Source: Nemertoderma westbladi
Taxonomy: Eukaryota; Xenacoelomorpha; Nemertodermatida; Nemertodermatidae
Direction: 5' to 3'
NCBI GenBank assembly: GCA_032718475.1
Contig: JAUCBJ010008490.1
Location: 1-62,000, forward strand
DNA: 62,000 bases
The position numbers and the translations under genes were made by a program. Positions 32,635 to 41,287 of this stretch are shown piece after piece (position 1 is the first letter of the stretch; every line of letters starts with the position of its first letter). Under the pieces are notes generated by a model, which saw only the letters and a list, made by a program, of their open reading frames with translations, did not search any database and had not been told where the DNA came from.

Positions 32635-33066
32635 GAACGTGTCGTTCTGTCGCTTTTTTTGCAGTGTTCAATTTTAAACGTTAATAACTCGGCCAATCTT
32701 CGATGAAATCTATCCAAACTTGGTACACATGTTGTTTGGCAAAAGTTTAGAAATTTTCCAAGTTGAATTTTCGTGTGGCCTTCGAGAAGCTAAGATAATA
32801 GCAGTTAATTAGTTAATTAAATTGATTACGGTAAAAACAGCACTTTCAACCTGCCTGTTAAAGGAAATTAATTGTTTTACAGTATAAGACTTCAATAATT
32901 ATAATTAAAAATTATACAGATGTAATCCACATACGCCATTCTATTATAGTTTTTAATTAGTTCAAGTGATTTGCTTTAATAATTGTGTCTTTAATTGATC
33001 TTAAGTAATTAAAACGGCATAAAAAATTGATTCTCTTTAAATACTGCTCATTTATTGGCCAACATG
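32635..33066 (+). repeat. Interspersed repeat R, long copy
   Basis: Closely matches 50411-50813 over its length (AACTCGGCCAATCTTCGATG, TTCGAGAAGCTAAGATAATA, GTTTTACAGTATAAGACTTC, CATTTATTGGCCAACATGC). A partial relative is at 5281-5461. No ORF. Confidence 0.88.
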
Positions 33067-33659
33067 CTGGTACATAGCTGGAAGGATGTGTGTGTAAGGC
33101 AGCAGCCAGTTGCTGGGAATGATTATTGGTCAAGTCTCTGCTGGTGTGGAGCTAGCTGGCTTGGAGTTGTGGCTGTAGACTAACCAGAGAGGAATAGTAA
33201 TAGGCAACCAGTATTGCTATTCCAGCCCAGACAGCATTCTTTAAATCCAACATCCCAACATCCTTCCTTTATTCCAATTCCTATTGACTCTACTATAAAT
33301 GTTGTATTGCTATCTCAGGTAAATGACAGATATAATAACATAAATACAATCCATGGCATGGCTGTTGTGTAGGCTTCTGAAATAGTTTATTCCACAATGT
33401 ATTTGTCTGGTTATTTTTTAATTGAATTTTTGGAAAGTAGTGAAATTAATGTTCTTAAAAATAATATTATTATTTTATATGTAACCAAGGAGATTAGCTA
33501 CATTTTTTCGCTGCAGCTTTAAGAGTGTACATTGATTTAATATTATTTCAATACCCATATTACTACATCGGCATAAGATGCGTTGGCGTTGTATCACACA
33601 TCTCCATATATCACACATATCCACATAGATGTATCAACAGTTACTCGCACAGTTTCGAA
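33067..33659. other. Noncoding, no recognisable gene
   Basis: The start (to about 33180) has sequence similar in character to 50870-50940 next to the other R copy. The rest shows no gene or repeat that I can define. Confidence 0.4.
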
Positions 33660-34330
33660 GCTTCGCATAGTTATAACTGTATAAAGATCGTCAGTCTGCG
33701 TTTAGGAAAAATATTTTATGACAAAACAGGACAAGCGACGAGCGCAACGAGGCATATAATGAAGACGAGTACTGCGTAGACTAAATTATTATATAAACCA
33801 CCTGGCTTCACACATTGATCGCATCCCTAGTTATTATTATTATAAAGATCGTCCTAGCCTGCGTTTAAGAAATATATTTAAATACAAAACAGGACGAACG
33901 CAACGAGGCATATAATGAAGACGAGTACTGCGTAGACTATATTCCTATAAACCATACCTGGCTGCGCCTATTGAACGCATCGATAGTTATAAAGATCGTC
34001 ATTCTGCGTTTAGGAAATATATTTAAATACAAAACAGGACGAGCACAACGAGGCTTATAAAGAAGACGAGTACTGCGTAGACTATATTCCTATAAACCAT
34101 ACCTGGCTGCGCCTATTGAACGCATCGATAGTTATAAAGATCGTCATTCTGCGTTTAGGAAATATATTTAAATACAAAACAGGACGAGCACAACGAGGCT
34201 TATAAAGAAAACGAGTACTGCGTAGACTAAATTATTATATAAACCACCTGGCTTCACACATTGATCGCATCCCTAGTTATTATTATTATAAAGATCGTCC
34301 TAGCCTGCGTTTAAGAAATATATTAAATTA
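33660..34330. repeat. ~150-bp tandem array, main segment
   Basis: At least four further units with AAGATCGTCA, GCGTTTA(G/A)GAAATATATTT, AAATACAAAACAGGACGA and GACGAGTACTGCGTAGACTA. Units alternate between ATTCCTATAAACCATACC and ATTATTATATAAACCACC forms, giving a two-unit higher-order pattern. Confidence 0.85.
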
Positions 34331-34765
34331 GATATAAAGCGGTAGGCTATTGCCAGTGGTTCCATTTAAATAATAATAAATATAAATTACCATAAGCAAA
34401 GTATAGCATATAGGTAAGTATTAGGGGTCTACACTGGCTGAATATTGCAATGAAAACGCTGAATTTGGTGAACGTTTTCGCCCTACCGGGCTACGTCAGA
34501 CCTATTATATTAATAAATCATAATGGAGTAATTAAATTCAGTTCGAAATTCCCGCCACCTAAATAAAGCAAAAAGTCTCCAGAATAAAATATATATTTAT
34601 CCAAACTTACATAAAGTAAAAAGCTAATCGTGTCTCTAAGTAGCTCTCTTACTATTATTATAAAAACAAAAACCCCAAAACGCTCAGTTTCTACTCAGTA
34701 TAACAAGTAAGGTAATATACGGCCAAACACACATTAGCAACCCCTATATGTGTACTATCCATTCC
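34331..34765. other. Noncoding spacer between two tandem arrays
   Basis: No ORF or repeat recognised. Confidence 0.4.
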
Positions 34766-35839
34766 CAAAAATATTCAATATGCGCGCTGCTCGTTAAGTA
34801 AGTTAGATTAAGGTTAGGTTAATGAATAGGTCTAACTGTAGATTATGCAATGTATAAGTTTAAGTGCAAACATAAGTAATATTGAAAATAATGCATAAAA
34901 CAACAGATTAAGACAAACCAAAAACATTCAGTATGCGCGCTGCTCGTTAAGTAAGTTAGATTAAGGTTAGGTTAATGAATAGGTCTAACTGTAGATTATG
35001 CAATGTATAAGTTTAAGTGGAAAAATAAGTAATATTGAAAATAATCATAAAAACAACAGATTAAGACAAACCAAAAACATTCAGTATGCGCGCTGCTCGT
35101 TAAGTAAGTTAGATTAAGGTTAGGTTAATGAATAGGTCTAACTGTAGATTATGCAATGTATAAGTTTAAGTTCAAAAAAAAATAAGTAATATTGCAAATA
35201 ATGCATAAAAACAACAGATTAAGTCAAACCAAAAATATTCAATATGCGCGCTTCTCGTTAAGTAAGTTAGATTAAGGTTAGGTTAATGAATAGGTCTAAC
35301 TGTAGATTATGCAATGTATAAGTTTAAGTGAAAAAATAAGTAATATTGAAAATAATGCATAAAACAACAGATTAAGACAAACCAAAAACATTCAATATGC
35401 GCGCTGCACGTTAAGTAAGTTAGATTAAGGTTAGGTTAATGAATAGGTCTAACTGTAGATTATGCAATGTATAAGTTTAAGTGGAAAAATAAGTAATATT
35501 GAAAATAATGCATAAAAACAACAGATTAAGACAAACCAAAAACATTCAGTATGCGCGCTGCTCGTTAAGTAAGTTAGATTAAGGTTAGGTTAATGAATAG
35601 GTCTAACTGTAGATTATGCAATGTATAAGTTTAAGTGAAAAAATAAGTAATATTGAAAATAATGCATAAAACAACAGATTAAGACAAACCAAAAACATTC
35701 AATATGCGCGCTGCTCGTTAAGTAAGTTAGATTAAGGTTAGGTTAATGAATAGGTCTAACTGTAGATTATGCAATGTATAAGTTTAAGTGGAAAAATAAG
35801 TAATATTGAAAATAATGCATAAAAACAACAGATTAAGAC
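34766..35839. repeat. ~155-bp satellite, left block (seven units)
   Basis: Each unit contains ATATGCGCGCTGCTCGTTAA, AGATTAAGGTTAGGTTAATG, TAACTGTAGATTATGCAATG and ends ACAACAGATTAAGACAAACC. The block stops inside a unit at TTAAGAC, where the BEL element is inserted, and the array continues at 47061. Confidence 0.93.
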
Positions 35840-36377
35840 TGTGACGGGATCCAGGAGGGATCCCGATTTATCCGATGTGGTATTTAGTCCACGCGTCCCC
35901 GCCGTGTATAAGAGTGAAATAAAGATAACTGAGTTCTGAAGTTCGGTGTATAATAATAGGTTATAGGATATAGATATATTGTGAATTATACGGTAGGCGG
36001 GATACGGTAACTAAAGTCCCGTGATCCCCTAACTAAACTAATTGACTGTACCCTACGCTAGCACTGCTGCACTGAGATAACTGAATCACTGATTAATAGG
36101 TTATTGGTTATATTGCACGGTGGCCTTACTGCTACTCAATCGATGCCATTCCCCCCTCTGATTGGTTAGTACCCTTGTTGGCGCCCCGTGGAGTATTCCC
36201 GTTCACTCCACCTGTTCTCCTTGGGTTAGGGGTTTGGCCCCTGACCCTCTATTGTGTGCTTCCTTCCCACTCTCATTGGGATGGCACGAGTTGGTTAATT
36301 GCCCAATCTCGTGGCTCCCAATATTGCTTATCGGCTAATAACTTTATGGGGTGTTGGCGGGATTGAATAAGCTAACA
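35840..36377 (-). repeat. 3' LTR of BEL/Pao element
   Basis: 538 bp. In element orientation it starts TGTTAGCTTATTCAATCCCG and ends CCCGTCACA. It differs from the other LTR at two sites that I noticed (ATTGACTGT versus ATTGGCTGT; GGTTAGTACC versus GGTTAATACC). The 63-codon ORF seen in both LTRs is not a gene. Confidence 0.95.
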
Positions 36378-36387
36378 CTCCCCCCCC
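36378..36387 (-). promoter_or_regulatory. Polypurine tract of BEL/Pao element
   Basis: In element orientation GGGGGGGGAG lies immediately before the 3' LTR, the expected position for plus-strand DNA priming. Confidence 0.8.
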
Positions 36388-37089
36388 ATGCTATCTTCCC
36401 GGTAAGAAGATAGCATCAACCAAAAAAGTGCGCTACAATCCCGCTGGATCCCGATCTCGTATCGGGTGTGGGGTGGAATTCTTTTCTCTTGGAGCCGGCT
36501 TTCCAGGCCGCCCCCTATGGGTATGATAACGCTACCCTGTGTGCCTGGCGTCTCATGTCGGGCCGATCGCGCTCACCTCTTCACGCGATTTTTGTTTCCC
36601 CAACACTTTCGCCCTACCTCCCCTCTACTCTCACCCTAACTCTCTCATACCCCCGGACCTCCTCGTCCCTCACTCAGCCTCTTATTCTCCCCCCCCCCAC
36701 ACTAGAATTGCGTTCGCACTCTCTCCGCACTTCACTCTATCACTTCGATCCTCAACCTCACTTCGACTGTTTTATCTTTCCTGACGAACCTCCCCCCCCC
36801 CTCTCGTGCCGTCGCACTCGAGAAGTGTGAAATTGTCAGTTGTCTCGTCCATAGTGCCATAGTCAATTGTCCCCCAGTCCCAGTAGCTAATTGAGAAAGG
36901 TTGTATGACTATAGTACTTACTCCAAACGTATGTATTTTACTGCTAATCACTACGTACGTACATACGAATTGCACTTATATGGTTATTTGCATTAATTAA
37001 ATTTATACTTAATAGTTCGTACGTTACATGCGGCGCCTTCCAGGCGCACCACTTCCCAGTCTCAGTCTCATTCCCTCGTCTCCGGGAAC
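36388..37089 (-). other. 3' untranslated region of BEL/Pao element
   Basis: No supported ORF on the element strand. The block is C-rich on the plus strand around 36600-36810. Confidence 0.5.
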
Positions 37090-39624
37090 TTATCTGTTCC
37101 TCCTCACGTCCTCTTCCCTGGCCCGTTTCTTGGTTATCACCGCTCCTCTGGCATCATCCGCTTTCTGCTTCCGGACCTTCGCTGCCACTTCCTTGCTGAT
37201 CCCGGTCGTCGGCTCCTTGGGCGCTGGTGTTATTAAAGCCCGATACCGCTTCGCCGGTGGCCCCTCAGAATGGCCTGGTTGTCTCCCTCGTGTGGCGTCC
37301 CATAGGATCATTTTCATTGCCTTTGGTACGTGTTCCGCCAAGAAATCCCTAAACTCCCTCCGGTTCTCTGGTGTCCACCTGTCCAGGTACCGTTGCGTGT
37401 TCATAACTCCGGCGAACGATGCCGCCGTAGCTACCTCTTGATAGGTAAACGGTAACCTTCGCTTTATGATTTCCATGTGGGTCTCCTGGTTTATGAGGAA
37501 GAAACCCCACTTGAACTCTTGGGCCTTCATGCGCTGGCGCGTCATGGCCCCGACGTCGGCCCACTCCTCGAACCTCGTGAACTTCTCCTCGTCGCTCATC
37601 CAGTCGCACTCGCGTCCGTAGTGTCCCCGAAAGTGGCACTTTGGACATCGGTTATGCAACCGTGGACACGCCCCCATCCTGTGACTTGGTTCTCTACAAT
37701 AGAGACAAAAGGTTCCCCGTTGGAACCGGTATAGGCAGCTGCTTTCCCGATGGGTCTGTCTCCCACAGTAGTCGCAGCCGAGTACCAATGTCTCCCGTCC
37801 CACCTCGTCTTTCGTCCCAAGCGATCTCCGCGGTCTATGGAGTCGCTGGTAGGTGAACTTCTCTACGTTGCTCTCCCTGTTTACGTCTATCTCTCCGCCC
37901 CTTTCGGGCATCGTCTCCCCGAATACTATCCGTGGTGCCGTTCCCGGTTGCTCGCCCAACCTGATGGTGCTCCCCGCGAAATCCATCGCCGGCCCCTCGT
38001 GCACCCAGGTCCGCTTGCCGGATCTGTTCCAGAAGGCCCTTGCCCCACTGGCTGTCACCACCCTTCCGCCAACCCAGTCCGTGTCCGAGTGGCCTATCCT
38101 CTCGATGGGCGGTATCTCTCCGAACTCGTCGTCGCCGTCTTCCTCTTCTGGTAGTGTTTCCAACCCCGGTATCCCGATGGATCCACTATGTCCCTTCCCG
38201 CCTTGGCTCTCGCCCGTAGCTCTCCATCCCTCTAGCTCCCTTAGCTTCCTTGGCGGTTGGTCGCCCTCGGCGCCCGCTGGCATGGGCATCGTTTGCAACC
38301 CCGACGTCGACTGTTTCGGCGATCCCACCGTCCATCCCAATTCTCGCCCTAGAGACTCCCCCGAACTCCCTGACGAAGTCCAATGAAGTTCGTCTAGGCC
38401 CGCCTGCTCCTCGAAGCCGTAACTCTGTGCCCTGGCCTCCTCTTCCCTCTCCTCTGCTTCTATCCTCTCCCGTCTAGCGACTTCTTCCAGTCGCTTTGCT
38501 TCTCGTCTGTCCGCCTCTAGCTGCTCCCATCTCTGATACGGTGTATCTGTCTCCCCGTCTACCAGATGTCGGCTGTTGTAGTACACCGACTCGCCCTTCA
38601 GCCCCGGGTGGTCTACCAGACCGTCAAAGGCCACTTTAAAGGCTCTCCTGTAGCTTAGGGGTGATCCCGATAACAGAAATGCCCCTGGTTCCCTTTCGAT
38701 AACTACGGTCATGAATAAGTTAAGCAAACTTATCATCATCCAGTCCTCCTGCAGGATATATCGCTTCTGATATACCTTTATCGCTCCTCTGCGAAACTGA
38801 TATACCTCCTGCTTTCCCGGTCTCGCTCCCCACTTCAGCGAGTTCGCTAGTTCTGCTCCGTATTCTTCCCTAAACTTCCCCCAATCCATTGGTTTGTGGC
38901 ATACGAGCCCCAATAATTGGCCCATCGCCACCGCCCCGCATTGGCCTGTGTTTTCGACCACCCCCAATCCATCCGGTGCCGTCATAGCCATAAAGACTTT
39001 CTGCATATCCAGGAGGTTGGTGGCGTCCGGACCGATGATCCTCTCCGCGTCCTCGCGAATCGCCGATCCCACTTTCGTCGTCGACTTCTCTCTTACTAAG
39101 ACTTGTACCGCTTTCGGCAATCGGTCTAATTTCGGCCCGTCCTTCTTCCCATACGTCCCTAGGTCGAATAAGAAGATGTCCCCATTTGGCGCTGCCAAAT
39201 GCAAGAGTATGGTCCTGGCCGACCCTGCCGTTCCTCGTCTCGAACCCGCTTCGTCTTCCACGGTTCCCTCGTCATCTAGGATCATATATCCTCCTCTGTT
39301 GACGGACTCTATGAATCTTTTCCAGTCCTTCCTCGGCGATTCCCTCGGATACTTCGGAATCCCGAACTTCGCCTCGTCTCCTTTCACCACGTAGTGGAAG
39401 TGTTGGAAGATCGCGTTGTCCAGCGACGGCGTCCCGTAGGTCCCGACCAACCGCTGTTCGTGCGCCTCCCGGAAGTGATCCTGCAGCGCTCGTGCCGCGT
39501 GACCCCTTTCCAACCTCTCGTAGTATCCTCTCGTCTTCTCCTCCGGGTGTCTTTCGGTGAAATCCACCAATATTTCTTTTCCTCCTGACTCCGCCTTTCT
39601 CTTCCTGATCAGCTTACTCGCCAT
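37090..39624 (-). CDS. Post-pol ORF: degenerate DEDD 3'-5' exonuclease domain plus three CCHC zinc knuckles
   Basis: The frame opens at GTG 39633; the first ATG is 39624. Residue numbers count from 39633. Residues ~100-285 resemble DEDDy exonucleases (WRN/EXD1-like): motif I in GGYMILDDEGT (Asp-x-Glu, ~119), then LLHLAAPNGDIFLFDLGTYG; motif II KVGSAIREDAERI (~186-198) and LLDMQKVF; then MGQLLGLVC and LKWGARPGKQEVYQFRRGA. In motif III the pattern Tyr-x3-Asp reads YQFRR, so the last catalytic Asp is Arg. A charged coiled coil follows (~372-410), then an acidic linker. Three CX2CX4HX4C knuckles lie at ~620-676 (CDYCGRQTHRESSC, CLYCREPSHRMGAC, CPKCHFRGHYGREC). The tail is basic (KKRAREEDVRRNR), a likely nuclear signal. 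It occupies the env position of the element. Possible roles are nucleic-acid binding, a displaced nucleocapsid, or interference with small-RNA defence; all are inference. Confidence 0.82.
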   Translation of the reverse strand: MASKLIRKRKAESGGKEILVDFTERHPEEKTRGYYERLERGHAARALQDHFREAHEQRLVGTYGTPSLDNAIFQHFHYVVKGDEAKFGIPKYPRESPRKDWKRFIESVNRGGYMILDDEGTVEDEAGSRRGTAGSARTILLHLAAPNGDIFLFDLGTYGKKDGPKLDRLPKAVQVLVREKSTTKVGSAIREDAERIIGPDATNLLDMQKVFMAMTAPDGLGVVENTGQCGAVAMGQLLGLVCHKPMDWGKFREEYGAELANSLKWGARPGKQEVYQFRRGAIKVYQKRYILQEDWMMISLLNLFMTVVIEREPGAFLLSGSPLSYRRAFKVAFDGLVDHPGLKGESVYYNSRHLVDGETDTPYQRWEQLEADRREAKRLEEVARRERIEAEEREEEARAQSYGFEEQAGLDELHWTSSGSSGESLGRELGWTVGSPKQSTSGLQTMPMPAGAEGDQPPRKLRELEGWRATGESQGGKGHSGSIGIPGLETLPEEEDGDDEFGEIPPIERIGHSDTDWVGGRVVTASGARAFWNRSGKRTWVHEGPAMDFAGSTIRLGEQPGTAPRIVFGETMPERGGEIDVNRESNVEKFTYQRLHRPRRSLGTKDEVGRETLVLGCDYCGRQTHRESSCLYRFQRGTFCLYCREPSHRMGACPRLHNRCPKCHFRGHYGRECDWMSDEEKFTRFEEWADVGAMTRQRMKAQEFKWGFFLINQETHMEIIKRRLPFTYQEVATAASFAGVMNTQRYLDRWTPENRREFRDFLAEHVPKAMKMILWDATRGRQPGHSEGPPAKRYRALITPAPKEPTTGISKEVAAKVRKQKADDARGAVITKKRAREEDVRRNR

Positions 39625-39633
39625 TCCGAACAC

Positions 39634-40130
39634 TACACTCGCTCACCTGTAGGGTGGTGCCTTACCAAGGCGCAATACAGATGAGTGATGTATTAAGATG
39701 TTTCGTACAGTTCGATAATGGCCTACTTTTCTACTTAACTGCGCCTTTCAAGCTTAATTTAATCTAATTAATTTCGGAGCTAGTAAATCAGCCTAATTTA
39801 CAATTTCCGTCCGTTACTTTTATTATGTTCTAGAACGACTTTCCTTGTGTTACCACTATTTTTCGATTTTTAGCCCTATTCTATTTATTTATTTATTTTG
39901 CTTTGATTCTACTGTCCTACTACTTACTACTGCCTATGGATTTATTCTATTCTCTGATCCATATTCTGGCCTACTCTGTGGGCCTATGCAGTACAGCAGT
40001 ATGCGTCGTGTGGCCACACGATTTATCCAGCTGCACTCATATGCCCCCCTCTCGCTACTAACTCTACTTACTGCTAACTAATATCTATATCCTATTTACC
40101 CCTTTTACCTCTTACTCTCTCTCTCTAACT
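39634..40130 (-). other. Spacer upstream of the exonuclease-like ORF
   Basis: In element orientation CACCACCCTACAG|GTGAGC lies just upstream of the ATG. It resembles a 3' splice site, with a donor-like GTGAGC immediately after. No other feature recognised. Confidence 0.4.
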
Positions 40131-41180
40131 AATGGTACTACGTACCCTCTAACTCTAACTCTAACTAGGTACTACGTACCTACTAACTCTCTAACTATCG
40201 GTACTACGTACCCTCTAACTCTAACTCTAACTAGGTACTACGTACCTACTAACTCTCTAACTATCGGTACTACGTACCCTCTAACTCTAACTCTAACTAG
40301 GTACCACGTACCTACTAACTCTAACTATCGGTACTACGTACCCTCTAACTCTCCAACTATCGGTACTACGTACCCTCTAACTCTAACTCTAACTAGGTAC
40401 TACGTACCTACTAACTCTCTAACTATCGGTACTACCTACCCTCTAACTCTAACTAGGTATTACGTACCTACTAACTCTAACTATCGGTACTACGTACCCT
40501 CTAACTCTCCAACTATCGGTACTACGTACCCTCTAACTAACTAACTAACTCTAGGTACTACGTACCTACTAACTAACTAACTATCGGTACTACGTACCCT
40601 CTAACTCTAACTAACTATTGGTACTACGTACCCTCTAACTCTCTAACTATCGGTACTACGTACCCTCTAACTCTAACTAACTATTGGTACTACGTACCCT
40701 CTAACTCTCTAGCTCTAGGTACTACGTACCTACTAACTAACTAACTTTAGGTACTACGTACCTACTAACTAACTAACTAACTCTAGGTACTACGTACCTA
40801 CTAACTAACTAACTATCGGTACTACGTACCCTCTAACTCTAACTAACTATTGGTACTACGTACCTTCTAACTCTCTAGCTCTAGGTACTACGTACCCTCT
40901 AACTCTCCAACTATCGGTACTACGTACCCTCTAACTAACTAACTAACTCTAGGTACTACGTACCTACTAACTAACTAACTATCGGTACTACGTACCCTCT
41001 AACTCTAACTAACTATTGGTACTACGTACCCTCTAACTCTCTAACTATTGGTACTACGTACCCTCTAACTCTCTAGCTCTAGGTACTACGTACCTACTAA
41101 CTAACTAACTTTAGGTACTACGTACCTACTAACTAACTAACTAACTCTAGGTACTACGTACCTACTAACTAACTAACTAT
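40131..41180. repeat. Array of GGTACTACGTACC hairpin units, ~1.05 kb
   Basis: GGTACTACGTACC recurs every ~25-45 bp, joined by (CTAACT)n-type spacers. Each core has 5-bp inverted arms GGTAC/GTACC around TAC and could form a mini-hairpin. The array lies between pol and the exonuclease-like ORF within the BEL/Pao element. Confidence 0.93.
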
Positions 41181-41287
41181 TATTTTTATTTTATTTTATT
41201 TTTATTTGTGTGGGAAGGGCGTCTCGCCCTCAATCCCACCCCCCTCAGTCCAAAACTTGGACGACTAAACTCCACTCTAACTCCGCT

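Noticed and set aside
34766-35839. Telomere-like TTAGGTTA words in the ~155-bp satellite
   Set aside because: The words occur once per long unit, not as a pure short telomeric repeat, so there is no support for a telomere or interstitial telomere.
36175-36366. 63-codon ORF duplicated at 46858-47049
   Set aside because: Located inside both BEL LTRs; no coding features and identical only because LTRs are identical.
37028-38477. Long plus-strand ORFs opposite the exonuclease-like ORF and opposite BEL pol and ORF1
   Set aside because: They are antisense shadows of GC-rich coding sequence. They lack domains, and the minus-strand frames carry recognisable motifs.
37090-39633. Envelope glycoprotein for the ORF behind BEL pol
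   Set aside because: No signal peptide, transmembrane segment or glycoprotein-like Cys pattern. The Cys residues fall in CCHC knuckles and the body resembles an exonuclease.
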